Positions 47,901 through 58,595 of a stretch of 64,000 bases of DNA are shown here, piece after piece. Below the pieces are notes generated by a model that saw only the letters and a program-made list of their open reading frames with translations, ran no database searches and was not told where the DNA came from. The DNA lies in NCBI GenBank assembly GCA_948567375.1, contig OX419761.1:57228501-57292500 (forward strand). The letters run 5' to 3'. How positions within the stretch are numbered: position 1 is the stretch's first letter; every line of letters begins with the position of its first letter. The stretch is from Lunularia cruciata. Lineage: Eukaryota > Streptophyta > Marchantiopsida > Lunulariales > Lunulariaceae. The position numbers were made by a program, and so were the translations under genes.

Positions 47901-50900
47901 GCACTATGGACACTGGAGTCCGGAGATGCTAAACAACTGAAGGAAGCAGAAGGCGGCCATAGTAAACCTCCACGATAACACCACTGACTTCATCAGGGCC
48001 TCACTCAGTGCTTAAGTAGCTGAGCAATTGTCAGTACTCCTCCTCCAGGAGGAGTTAGTAGGAAAACAAAGGAATGAGCAAAGTTGGTTGAGTGGTTGAA
48101 CTCATGAAGTGCAAATGATCGATAAGCAATATGTACATGAATCACAATGCTAGAGTAGTGTTAAATCCCCAAGGTAGAATGCATCGAATGTAACCTGCAG
48201 CAAAGGCATAATTGAAACAAATTGAGAATAACAGATGGCCTACGGACTGGTAAAGAACGTGAAATCGAGAGCATCTATGCAAACGATAGTGAGGAATAGG
48301 AAACGTGATGTAAGAGCCCCCCAGTAAGCAGTGTGAGAATTAAGATTAAGAACGTGGGCTGGAATCGGGTAGGAACACTGCAGACACAAGAGGTCGAAGC
48401 AGGAAGCAGTCAAAGAGCGAAGGGAAAATACTAGGGAGTGAATTAGTTGGGAATGGAGGAGTGGAACAAAACAAGAGTTCTCAGATGATGTGGCTGCAGA
48501 AACGGGTAGAAGTGTAACAGGGTAACGAGAGCGAAGTGTGAGAGCACAGGATATAAAGCATATCACAACCAGTGCTATGGATGCTGGAGTCCTGAGATGC
48601 TAAACAGGATATATAGGTATACGAGAACAGAAGCCGTTCTGGGAACGGGTTATCCAGACCTCATGAAGTGCAAATGATCAGTAAGCAAGATGTACATGAT
48701 TCACAATGCTAGAATAGTGAGAAATCCATAAGGTAGAATGCATCGAATGTAACTTGAAGCAAAGGCATAATTGAAACAAATTGAGAATAACATATGGCTA
48801 ACTGACTAGTAAACCACCGTGAAATCGAGAACTCTATGCAAACAACTGCGAGAAATAGGAAACGCTATGTAAAAGACTGCCAGTAAGCAGTGTGTGAACG
48901 TAAAAATTAAAAACGTGGGCTGGAGTCAGGTAGTAACACTGTATACACAAGAGATGGAACCCATGAATCAGGCAAAGAGCGAAGGAAAAATAATAGGAGG
49001 GAATTAGCTGGGGAATGGAGGAGTGGAACACTGCAAGAGCTTTAGGATGGTGTGGCTGCAGAAACCTGTCGAAGTGTAACAGGGTAACAAGAGCAAAGCA
49101 AGAGAGGACAGGATATAAAGTATATCACAACAAGCGCTATGGAGGCTAGAGTCCTGAGATGCTAAACAGCTAAAGGAAACAGAAGGCGGCCATAGTAAAC
49201 CTCCACGAAAACACCTGCGACTTCATCAGTGCCTCACTCAGTGCCGAAGTAGCTGAGCAATTGTCAGTGCCCCTCGTATCGAGTTTCTGCTCGAAAACTC
49301 ATGAGTGTCAAGGCAAACTTGGTTGCTTCCAACAGTGCCACTCAGGGTAAGGGAAAGCTGTAATATATGAAGCATAAAATCCAAACAATGGGCAGCAACA
49401 ATAATAGACAGAATGACTATGTGATGCAAATAAATCAGCATCTGAATGAAGTAAATGAAAACGTGAGCATGAATAAGTAAGGGACTCGAGACATACCTGG
49501 TTAAAGCCTGAAAGGAAGCAAATGTTAGTATCGAAAGCAGATAAAAACTAGTAGAAATACTCGATGATGCAACAAATGAAGAAGGTAGTATATTAACTGA
49601 GTGAAATCAACAAAGAAACAGTAAGGAGCTAAGTCAGAAGACACGGGAAGGAGCAAGTCGTTTGACACCAATGTAGACAGTAGGTTTGGGTGAATCCAAC
49701 AAAACAGGGAAAGAGCATATCATTTGCCATAGAAACAGGGTCCGAAAGTGCACAGAGAAAAGTAGAACGAGCAGCAACCAAAAGTGAAATGAAAACAATG
49801 ATCGGAAGTGGGGAAAGGGGAACAGGAAGGGCAGGAAGGGGCAGAAGGGGGAGGGGGATTTTCGAGAAGAATGCCTCGGGTGCTGTGAGTGGCCTCGGGT
49901 ACTGTGACGGAGAAGGGCAGTGGGCAGTGGGCAGTGTGGGACCACGTCTCAGTAAATAAACCAAGTACTAGTACTTGGTTAGACTCATTACTGATTATAT
50001 ATAGGTATACTAGAACAGATGCCGTTCTGGGAACGGGTTATCCAGAACTCATGAGGTGCACATGATCGATAAGCAAAATGTACATAATTGACAATTCTAG
50101 AATAGTGAGAAATCCATAAGGTAGAATGCATCGAATGTAAGTTGAAGCAAAGCCATAATTGAAACAAGTTGAGAATAACATATGGCTAACAGACTAGTAA
50201 ACCACCATGAAATTGAGAACTCTATGCAAACAGCTGCGAGAAATAGGTAACGCTATGTAAAAGACTGCCAGTAAGCAGTACATGAACGATAAAAATAAAA
50301 GACTTGGGCTGGAGTCGGGTAGGAACACTGTATACACAAGAGGTCCCATGAATCAGGCAAAGAGCGAAGGAAAAATAATAGGGAGGGAATTAGCTGGGGA
50401 ATGGAGGAGTGGAACAATTCGAGAGCTATAGGATGGTGTGGCTGCAGAAACCTGTCGAAGTGTAACAGGGTAACGAGAGCGAAGCGAAAATACAAGCGAA
50501 AATATATATTACTGGTTATACATAAGTGCAAGAGTCAAGTAGGACTCCTGGATAACCGTATGGTATACAAGCTTATTTGAAAAGAACTACTGGTAGGCTC
50601 GAACATGAACAGTATGGGATTCAATCCGATGGGAACACAGTAGACAGTATATACATCAAATAAGAAGTCAAGTAGAACTCCTGATCAATGGTATGGACCT
50701 CCGCTTTAGTCCTGAGACACTAAACAACAGAGGGAAGCAGAAGGTGGCCATAGTAAACCTCCTAGTTAGAGGACCGGATAGGATATCGCAACATGCACTA
50801 TGACCACGTGAGTCCTAAAACACTAAACATTGAACGGAGCAGACTGGTGGTCATAGTAAGCCTTCACGGAAGCACTAACGACTTCATCAGCCTAACTAGC

Positions 50901-53900
50901 TGGCCGAGTGCCAGTACCCCTTGTTCCGAGTTTCTGTTCAAAAGCTCATGAGTGCTAAGGCAAACTCGGTTGCATCCAAAAGTGCTGCTCAAAAATGGTA
51001 GCAGTGAGAAGTAAGGGCATGCTGGCCTCAGTAGCTGGGCGAGTGCCAGTACCCCTTGTATTGAGTTTCTGTTCAAAAGCTCACGATTGCTAAGGCGAAT
51101 TCGGTTGCTTCCTAGAGTGCCGCTCAAAAATGGTAGCAATGAGAAGTAAGGAAGTGCTGGAACTTATGCAGAAACCAGCAAGGCGATGTAGGAACATCCG
51201 TAAAGCTGAAGTTGATATGGAAGATTTTGGAAGAGAATGGACATTGAAAATGCAGAATAGAACCAATGTACAAGGAAAGGATGCATAATCGGAAGCATAA
51301 CCAAGAAAGGGATTCGGGACACCCCTTGGTAATACCTAAAAGAGAACATTGATTAGTAGAGAAGTAAACAGAGCAGAATTGCAAGATTGCAATGAGAAAA
51401 ATAGCATGAGCGAGACAGATACTTGCAAAGGAAATAGATCATGAAGTTAGGAAGCGGAGAGGAGAAAGATCCTTGACGAATAGGAAGGAGCGAGAAAGAG
51501 CATTAGAGGAATGTGAGAGAACGAGAGACATTGTCTGCATTAGGTGATTTGCTTCCATATTTTATGAGTAGTGAGAGTTTAGAGGAATGTTGGTGTAATG
51601 ATCGGAGCCACATATTGAGTATTGAAACACAGAACTCGTTATAAACAAGTGCGACGAACAATCCTTGCTCTCCACCCCGAGGACCATATGAATCTACAAA
51701 TGCTGCATACAAGGAGGGATGAAACCAACCTCTAAACTCCACAGTTGCTGGGCAAATCCATCGGTGCTTTCATACAGCCAGCCACAGCCCGAAAGCTGAG
51801 CAGCGCCATCTTGCAGCTTACAAGACGCTCTTGCTATGGTTTCTCCTTCATGAGGCATAATTGATGATACATCTGTAACATTTGGTTGAGATTCTTTGTC
51901 GAGATTGGATTCGACAAAAACAGTCCCAACCGAAAAATTGGGTTTTATCTCAGAATCAGCTTTTGCCGGCGAAATCGGAAGGACTGACAATCCAATCACT
52001 GGGACAGCAGAAGGAACAACGGATTGCACACGAACTACACCTGAGTTGCCATGGACTGTAGATGGGGTTCCGGTCTTTGCATTTGAGCCTTGTGAGACAA
52101 ATGTGTTTTCATGAACTTGACTGCAGCGCACCACTGGAATCCCTGGGGGATGTATAGTTAGCGATTGTGGTAAAGTTGAATCTGTTGGAAAACGTGAAAC
52201 TCCCGGGCCTGGTGGACTTTTCTCCGTCACATTAGAAGAACTTCCAACGGGCAGCAAATTCTCTGAGTCACATGCGTGTTTCTGAGCCTCTAGTTGTGGC
52301 TGTTGTAGAACAGCCGCAGACGATTGAAGCACACGGCTCGAGAGCCAAGCATACCTGGAGACAGGAGAAACATCTTAGCATCATCCAATAACACCACGTT
52401 AAGGTATTTGTATTTGTAATATTTCAAGGGTTACTCCCACTGGCATCTTATCGACTGTGAAATCCAAGCATAAACTGGCCCAGCATCCAAGGATACACTG
52501 CTTAATACGCATTATAAATAACAACAAATATCCACAAACAAGACCCATGTCCTAATCTGTTCCATGCATAAGCTTCGGAGACCAATATGATAATCATCTC
52601 CCATAGTCACGCCAAACACTCAAAAACCAACCTAGACGAATGTTTGTCTACCATAAACAAGCCACTTATCCTAGAAACAATCCATTTGCATCAGCAGTCA
52701 ATGACATGTTTCCTGTCCTATATTCCCACTGTTCTTGGCGAAGTCCTGCGCGTGAATCTTTGCTTTTAGTTCAGTCTTGGCTCGTCTTAAATATCGTGAG
52801 TGATCTGATTCCTGCCACGCTCAATTACCATCACACAAGAACATGGCCTCTTCTTTCATGGGTTTGATGTGACAAGGTGTCCACGAGGCAGAGTGAGGAG
52901 GGCTGAAGGATAACTTAACTCTATAACTCAATACCCCTTCTCTGTATGACAGTGAAAAGAGGGAAGTGCTCTGTTCAACCTCAACTATGAGTATCACTTA
53001 TATCAAAGAGTATGGATGAGAAGCCCTCTCCATAAGAACTCCAAAATGGACCATGTTAATCACCTGAGGCGAAAGACAGCAGGATTTCCAAGTGCTGCAT
53101 GGACATCGGCTGCAGTCACATCGGAGTCCTGATGACTCCAGCTTTTACCAGCAGATATGATGGACCACTGGGTATGGAATGGAAACAGTCGTAGCTCTCC
53201 GGAAGCAACTGATGCTCGTCCCCACTTTTGTGTAAGATGGTTCAGCACCGAAGGTATACTCTTCCGCGCCTTTAAAGTCAATTCTAGATGAGGATTGTGA
53301 CCATCCTGTCCATTGAAATTTCAATACTCAGAATTACATTTGCAAGAGATGATGATAAATGATGTTGTAGGTGGTGCATATTTCCTGTCTCCTTTCATCG
53401 CTCAGTAAATCTGAAGCAATGGTAAAGAGGAATTTTTCTACATCCATCATGCCTTCTGCATCCTGATTATGCATTGATTGCCACTTACATCCAGGTAAAG
53501 ACATGTAATACATACCTGTTCCAGTGCCTTACGGATGGAATCATCAAATGGGAACAATTGCAGCTTCACTTTTGCATCTGTACTGTCAACTTTGGCATCG
53601 TCTGCCCCACTACATCTCAAGTTACTGCAATTGTTACAGCGAGTGCCAAGTAAGGCCAATGACTTCGTGGCTTCGGCACTCAACTCGGGTATTATCACCA
53701 GTCCTCCAGTTGACAAGTTGCGAAAGGAAGGCAACAGTGAAGGTGGTGTACCAGATGTTACACTGATTCCTCCTGCAACTGCGGTTTCATCGACAACACC
53801 AGATCTGTCCTTTAAATTTTCACATGTGAAGTCCCTGGGAAACTTGTCCAATAGAACCAACTTTGAAAACGCTGCAGATGTGGCTGACGGTATTTGACCT

Positions 53901-56900
53901 GTTTGAGGATCCACATTCAAACCATTACCTCTTGTTTGACTTGTACAATTTGTATTAGACAAATCAGAATCAGGTAAATTGTCCACTGCTGCTGCATCCC
54001 GCTCTACCTGCTCCGCTGCATCTGCCACGAGTGTGACTCCTACACTTGCTTCCTTCTCCCATTTAGCATTAGCGGCTTTTGAGCGTTTACCATCTGCCAG
54101 AATAACATGACGCTTAAAATTTTATTTACTTATCATCAAACAAAGTTGTATCATGGAGTCGCAAGGCGCTGCCACTCTTGGAAAACAAACACACATTTTG
54201 ACACTTATCGAGTTATGAACCTTGACAAAGCACTGGCAGGTACAGCATGTACTAACAAACCATTGTTAATATCTGCGGAACTTGACAGAACTATGTTTTT
54301 TGATGTTTAGCATCAAACAACATTATAACAACCAATGATAAAAAATCACACTTGATAACCCTGGCATGATTCACGATATCCTTCCGTACCAGAAGGTTCC
54401 TTGCGTGGCCTTGGAGGACGTTTTGCTTCTCCTTTGACACCAGATTTACGAGTTCCATTATTTGCTGCTTTACGTTTCACTGCAGTTCTTCGGACCACTC
54501 CAACAGATTGTGAGCTGTGCAATTCGTCCACAGGTGCCTTGAAAGAAGCTACTCCACTAGTTGTACAATCCGCAACCTCGTTGGATAACTGATCAGACGC
54601 TTCTGCAGATGAAGAATGCTTCCTGGAAGATGCTGATGCTGGAGGTTTCTTCTTGGGTTTCTTCCTATCTTTCAGTAGTTGGTGTTCCTAATCACATGAA
54701 TATACACAGGCCGTTTGTTACACATACTACCTTAGACCCGTCATTGTGCAGAACGATCACAATTAAATAGAATCACAATCTAGCTAGTCCAAGACAAACG
54801 TGCGACATACTGAACTTGTGATGAAGAGAAGATTAGTATACAATATGTATATAGGCAAGAATGAAGACAGATCTGCAGTAGCAGGAAGAACCAACCAATG
54901 CTGTGACGAAGGTTTTGAAACGTCTTGGCTTTAACCGAAGTTTGGAAGCTGAGCAACTATGTTTCTCCAACAACGACCACCTGTGCTTCAAAAATGCCCA
55001 GAATGAACAGAATTTCAAGTTCGTGACTTCATTTCCCTGGCCTAGACTCGAAAATTTCCTCCAAGTCGTTAGCAGACAGGACATCACTGTACTTCCGGTT
55101 AACAGAATTAAGATTAAACCATGACAACCTCGAGTAAAAACTAGCCCTCATCGCAGAGGCAAAGTGAAGATTGCACATGGAGCACATGAGAAGGAGCCAA
55201 AATCGTAATCATGATCTCTGATTTGAGTGCAACAAATACTATCCTGTATTGAAGACAACAGACCAGGCGTTTCATTGAGAAAACAAAGAGCCTTGAAACT
55301 TCATGAAGAGAACTAATATGAACAGCTCGTTGCTTACCATCTCAGCATTGCACTGTTAACATAGCTGGAGTTCTTAGCATCCAAAACCAAGTTCGGAGAC
55401 AGAATTTTGTTCATTCTTTTGATGACGCGATAGTAGTAATGACGGACCTGCACGAGCCGCGTAGCAGATCAAATGCATAAACAACTTTGCAGAACTAGTA
55501 TATTTCAGGTAGAAGAATAAAACAAAACTACTTTACAGATACAGGTAAGAAGGCTGTTATGACTCCATGATTTTGAGAGAAGATTACCATCCGGATACAA
55601 GAGTTCATGCTAATTTAATGCTTCAAGAATGACAAGTTACTGGTAATCGCTACATGGAGTGAAACTCCTACTCTCGCATCCTTTGGTTGCTTGAACAAGA
55701 ACTGACTACTATGATAAATAATTTGGTTAACCGTTTGCAGTAACTAATACAGTCTCTCACAACAGATACAAGACATGAACAACTCAATGAAACTGTGGAT
55801 AAGAAATAGAGTCAGGAGAATTCTCTATTTTCAAAACTGTGAATAAGAATTGGCGCAAGATCAAGAAAATAGAGAGGTCAGGAGCTTGGCAATAGATTAA
55901 TCCACATAAAGAGAAGAGGCTAATTACATGCTTCGGGAAATAATAAATTAGTGAAGATTGCGACATGGACTGAAATCCCTTTCCCCGAATCCTCGTCTAC
56001 CTTGAACCAGAATAAGTGGGTAAGAAGCCTAATTACTTCTTTTCTGGTTCAAGTGTAATAAGGTGACTAGCTTTGTATAATTTAGCAAGAGCAGGTGCGG
56101 ATCCCCGTTACAGGCGTCAAAATAGCAAACAATGAACAGATGTGGGTGACTATCTATGCTTCATACATTCTTCCGACTACGAAATTGGGCACATGATGGT
56201 GTAATATAACAAATATCTGTCCTATTGGCATGAAATACTAGGCCTTAATACACAATACCAAGTCTGGTGCCTTATGTTGGTCTGGCTGACGGACTGGCAG
56301 TGAAGTCCTCAGCACCTGGGTCAAACTTAACTTGTTAAACAATGTTAAGAGAACCAGATACATAGACTTCTTAGAGATGATTATGTTCGTAACCAATAAA
56401 TCAGAGGTTCTCTTATAGGCAAAATATTTACCAGATCCGACCTAAACAACAGCCCCTGTGAGAATTGAATTGAAGCTTTGGAACAAAACATCCACAACAG
56501 TAATGACAAAATTTGTAGTCCAATTTATACTATCTACCTAGACACTCATGACCGTCCACAGCTTACTTATTGACAGGTCACTCAGTAGTCACTCGCCGTC
56601 TTTGTTGTTCCAGGAATATGCTGACCGTTTCTGACATTTGAGAAATGATCTGTACTATTTAATGGCCTCTAGATGGCGTGTAGAAGAAGTCTGCTCTATG
56701 TAACACGATCGAGTTTAAAGTCCACACCTGATCTTTGTTCTTGCTTTGTACTCGGCTCGTAATCTTCTCGAAGTTCTGCGAAAATGATATACAGTTCGTG
56801 AGCATTTCCTTCATTTGGCAGGAGAAGCTCTCGAAGCAATAGATCTTGCCTTGAAATACATTTCAAAACTCAAGACATCGCCGTCACATCTTAAGGGTAC

Positions 56901-57946
56901 ACCGTATGAATTTTTCCGTTCAACTAATGCAAAGTTGAACTGCAAATGAACGGACATCACTACTGCTCCTTTCTCTGCTCGTACCTGAAATGGGACCCTA
57001 GGCAATTCCCTCATTTGATTATTCAACCACTAGACCTAGAAAACCAAGTGGACAAAGTAACCGAAGGCATCACCGGTTAGCAATCTCAGTTCCCTGGACT
57101 GGGAGCTGTTCGTTCAAAATCTACACCTTCTTCTCCACTGAATCCTCGTAAGATGATTACCTTGCCTACTTGTCGTAGAGCACCAAAGAAATTCTCTTCT
57201 TCTTCACGCGTCCATGCATCCCACTGCCGTGTGGGCTTGTTTTCTGTTACAGGTGAAGATTCCAAAACATTATGACAGTAAAAAGCTCGCGATGCTTCCA
57301 AGACCAGTCTTAAGACATGTATCCAATATATTGGAAGAACTCGAAGCAATCTCAGGATCATTAACATGTTGACGAATATGACCAAAAGCTAATATTTCTA
57401 ACGTCAGGACTGATACTCAAATTTCAGACACAATAAAACGAGAGTTTTGAGAATCTTTTGTATGGTAGAACATTCAGTCCACTCTACAAAACCTAGAAGT
57501 TGGACATAACATGTGATTCTGTAGATTACGTCAGACGCCGCAGAAAATTGTGAAGACATATTTAATGATGTTAGGTTTTACAACGAGGGCCGTGAGAATC
57601 AAAACCAAATAAAGCAGATGAAATTGCCATAATTCGCAAAGATATATCGGAGGAGCAAATGGCGTTGCTAAGTGTCGAGACAGGGTAGACATCAGAAAAA
57701 CACGAGAAAAAGTGGTCCAGGCTAGCACTATCAAACACGCGAAGATATCAGATCGTACATGTATCATTAGCGTGTCTACAGGGAGCGACACAATGCTCAC
57801 AGGAATCAAACATCACATACAATTTGACTTGCCTAATCAAGATTGGCGCACATATCCCGATTAGCATACTCTACGAAACTTTCATCAATCAACCGACGAG
57901 GTAAACACTTACCAGGCAAGGGTGCATTTGACTCGACGACTGCCAT
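31703..57946 (-). CDS. TKI1: TSL-kinase interacting protein 1 / Cramped-like SANT protein, 11 exons
   Basis: Exons on the minus strand: 57946-57913, 57243-57161, 56775-56728, 55447-55338, 54980-54896, 54687-54360, 54093-53516, 53305-53064, 52354-51730, 32908-32507, 32224-31703. All junctions are GT-AG and phases agree; the sum is 3057 nt, 1018 codons plus stop. Residues about 17-70 form a SANT/Myb domain (QWDAWTREEEENFFGALRQV, NFEKITSRVQSKNKDQ, VRHYYYRVIKRMNKIL), followed by WWSLLEKHSCSASKLRLKPR. Residues 410-500 (KLQLFPFDDSIRKALEQ ... LELTLKARKS ... SGELRLFPF) form the conserved second block of the Cramped/TKI1 family. Residues about 725-820 hold DWVDSLTNISVSELLGD and EETCDAFLFQK. Arabidopsis TKI1 was found as a partner of the TOUSLED kinase, and Cramped proteins are nuclear chromatin regulators; nuclear action is inferred. 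The 9/10 junction spans 18.8 kb and, with the exact ends of exons 9-11, is the least certain part. Confidence 0.9.
34840..35320. repeat. Segmental duplicate (partner 41280-41765)
   Basis: A variant module type with ctatatccta(g)ttgcatg(c/a)atcgaataaac and gacttaacgagccaaatta, closely repeated at 41280-41765. Confidence 0.7.
36245..37160. repeat. Segmental duplicate (partner 46570-47350)
   Basis: About 0.8-0.9 kb nearly identical in order and sequence to 46570-47350, including the 11-nt splice-like motif. This copy also carries a 126-bp internal tandem duplication (about 36768-37018). Confidence 0.75.
36621..36631 (-). other. 11-nt microexon-like motif, copy 1
   Basis: Minus strand: tactaat branch-point-like, tgatttcag, then GGATCCATCAG, then gtatgtc. 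Same sense as the TKI1-like gene. Confidence 0.45.
38595..38645 (+). pseudogene. Plastid-derived tRNA-Val(GAC) fragment
   Basis: 51 bases match the 5' two-thirds of plastid trnV-GAC (acceptor, D arm, anticodon arm with GAC in caccttGACgtggtg) with about five changes. The match breaks off before the T arm, so it cannot be a working tRNA. Confidence 0.8.
41280..41765. repeat. Segmental duplicate (partner 34840-35320)
   Basis: Close match to 34840-35320 in the same orientation. Confidence 0.7.
42296..42306 (-). other. 11-nt microexon-like motif, copy 2
   Basis: Minus strand: tactaac, tgatttcag, GGATTCACCAG, gtcagtc. Confidence 0.45.
45533..45558. promoter_or_regulatory. Two CACGTG boxes
   Basis: tcacacgtgtga (12-bp palindrome, 45533-45544) and cacgtg at 45553-45558. 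These match G-box/ABRE cores; a role inside the intron is unproven. Confidence 0.3.
46570..47350. repeat. Segmental duplicate (partner 36245-37160)
   Basis: Same content as its partner about 10.3 kb away but without the 126-bp tandem duplication. Confidence 0.75.
46953..46963 (-). other. 11-nt microexon-like motif, copy 3
   Basis: Minus strand: tattaat, tgatttcag, GGATCCATCAG, gtatgtc. Confidence 0.45.
49497..49507 (-). other. 11-nt microexon-like motif, copy 4
   Basis: Minus strand: tactaac, cctttcag, GCTTTAACCAG, gtatgtc. The 11-nt sequence differs but the frame of signals is kept. Confidence 0.45.
49959..49980. repeat. 22-bp perfect palindrome
   Basis: Centred on agtactagtact; each half ends in a/tt-cca or mirror. 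It lies between two array modules. Confidence 0.8.
51328..51338 (-). other. 11-nt microexon-like motif, copy 5 (donor lost)
   Basis: Minus strand: tactaat, ctcttttag, GTATTACCAAG, gggtgtc; the donor GT is changed to GG. Confidence 0.3.
51730..57946 (-). CDS. TKI1: TKI1-like 5' exon cluster (exons 1-9)
   Basis: Codes for residues 1-711. Exon 1 is 34 nt with ATG at 57946 in a good context (cagatATGGC); a pyrimidine-rich stretch and AG just upstream may be the end of a 5' UTR intron. Exon 7 (578 nt) holds MADAAEQVERDAAAV, aligning with the family's VADAAEHLER motif, and the start of the LQLFPFDD block that exon 8 completes. Exon 9 (625 nt) is serine- and proline-rich and ends with a phase-0 donor (TTTAGAG/GTTGGT). 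If that donor is skipped, translation stops at 51694, giving a protein without the C-terminal third. Introns 1-8 are 0.2-1.3 kb. Confidence 0.92.
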
Positions 57947-58595
57947 ATCTGGGAAAGAAAGTTTGATGAAGTCATAAGGGGTGTCTAATCATCGACCTCA
58001 CTGTCCGCCCTATTATGACCTTTCTAAGCGGAGTCGAAATCCATCGACCCTACCACAATTCGCCCCCGATCGCTTGCTTGTATCTTTAACTCGATTCTCT
58101 AGTCCAATCCGAGTCTCCAAACATAATCATTTGTCTTCGGAACAACACACGTTCGATCACCACAGCCGTCAGTCGTCGTCCCTTACCTGTCCATCCAACT
58201 TTCTCATGCATCTGGCTCCGCCCTCCCCTTCCCTGCGCTCCAATTCCAGGTCCGTCCTCTCGCTACGTACTTTTACCGTCCGTCCGTAATAATTCCGTCT
58301 TCCGTCCTCGCAGATCTTAAGCGCTTCTTCTGTAGTTTTAAACTCTAGAGCGAATCGCGTAGGATTACAAGAAGGATGGGAAGACCCCATCAAGGCCGGT
58401 TTTAGTGAAGCGGGACAAACTTTTGTCCTATATGTGCGAAAGGAAAGTAATTTAAAATGAGGAGATCTCGCTCTGTCTTTTCCTTGTTGGGCTTCTAGGG
58501 TCTTCCCATCCTTCATGTTTTCACACACGGTTGAATTTTGTTTTTTCCTAATGAGGAATGAGGAGATTAAGAAAAAGGTGACCACATATAACACA
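57947..58595 (-). promoter_or_regulatory. Upstream region of the TKI1-like gene
   Basis: Pyrimidine-rich and GC-richer sequence on the minus strand up to the ATG at 57946; the promoter and 5' UTR should lie here. A 17-bp inverted repeat (58371-58387 and 58498-58514) is present. An ORF of 141 codons (58169-58594, minus) has no recognisable domain and is probably fortuitous or TE-derived. Confidence 0.4.

Larger units (their letters stand above)
33920..50036. repeat. Hairpin 1 family, about 20 copies
   Basis: A 6-bp stem with a 3-base loop inside the context agaag-stem-g(g/a)(t/g)(t/a)atccagaactcat. Clear copies: 33928-33942, 34336-34350, 37060, 39726-39740, 44035 and 44115 (tandem), 46070, 47257-47271, 48634-48648, 50022-50036. 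Stem pairs seen include CCGTTC/GAACGG, CTGTTC/GAACAG and TCGTTC/GAACGA. Several other copies are imperfect, for example near 34865, 38795 and 41310. Confidence 0.8.
36200..50810. repeat. Hairpin 2 family, about 14 copies
   Basis: A 6-bp stem with a 7-base loop CTATGNN. Copies: 39342-39360 (CATGCA/TGCATG), 40097-40115 and about 43313 (CATGTG/CACATG), 44782-44800 (CCAGTG/CACTGG), 46572-46590 (CAAGTG/CACTTG); weaker ones occur near 37697, 41875, 47895, 48562, 49130 and 50790. It is followed by the phrase gagtcctgagacgctaaac. Confidence 0.8.
36380..51100. repeat. Long-stem block (CCGAGTTT/AAACTCGG)
   Basis: An 8-bp inverted repeat with a 28-base loop that itself holds the palindrome actcatgagt. 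A clean copy is 46720-46763. In the copy at 42020-42061 both arms are changed (CAAGTT/AACTTG). Related copies lie near 36385, 39485, 44930, 49280, 50930 and 51062. It is preceded by the phrase cagtgcctcacgcagtgccgaagtagctgag. Confidence 0.75.
33480..51160. repeat. Mosaic array of hairpin-rich modules
   Basis: Modules of about 0.5-1 kb recur in one orientation but in varied combinations. Many junctions fall at the phrase gaggac(a/t)ggatata, followed either by the hairpin-1 block or by the hairpin-2 block, as if modules were shuffled there. A long form runs hairpin 1, a 0.5-kb middle, hairpin 2, a long-stem block and an 11-nt splice-like motif (for example 46062-46963 and 48623-49507). Copies differ by roughly 5-20% by eye. 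No conserved ORF is shared between copies, so this is not a decayed protein gene as far as I can see. Confidence 0.85.
32909..51729 (-). other. Intron 9 of the TKI1-like gene, 18.8 kb
   Basis: Bounded by the exon 9 donor and exon 10 acceptor. The first (51160-51729) and last (32909-33480) few hundred bases look unique, with an A12 run at about 33257. The 17.6 kb between is a mosaic array of related modules. I saw no RT, transposase or LTR in it. Confidence 0.8.

Noticed and set aside
33480-51160. CRISPR-like or satellite array
   Set aside because: Repeats are long, diverged and irregularly spaced with no constant spacer length, and the organism is a plant.
58169-58594. 141-codon minus-strand ORF upstream of TKI1
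   Set aside because: No domain or motif, and it overlaps the 17-bp inverted repeat and TE-like sequence. It is not in phase with a splice site that would join exon 1.
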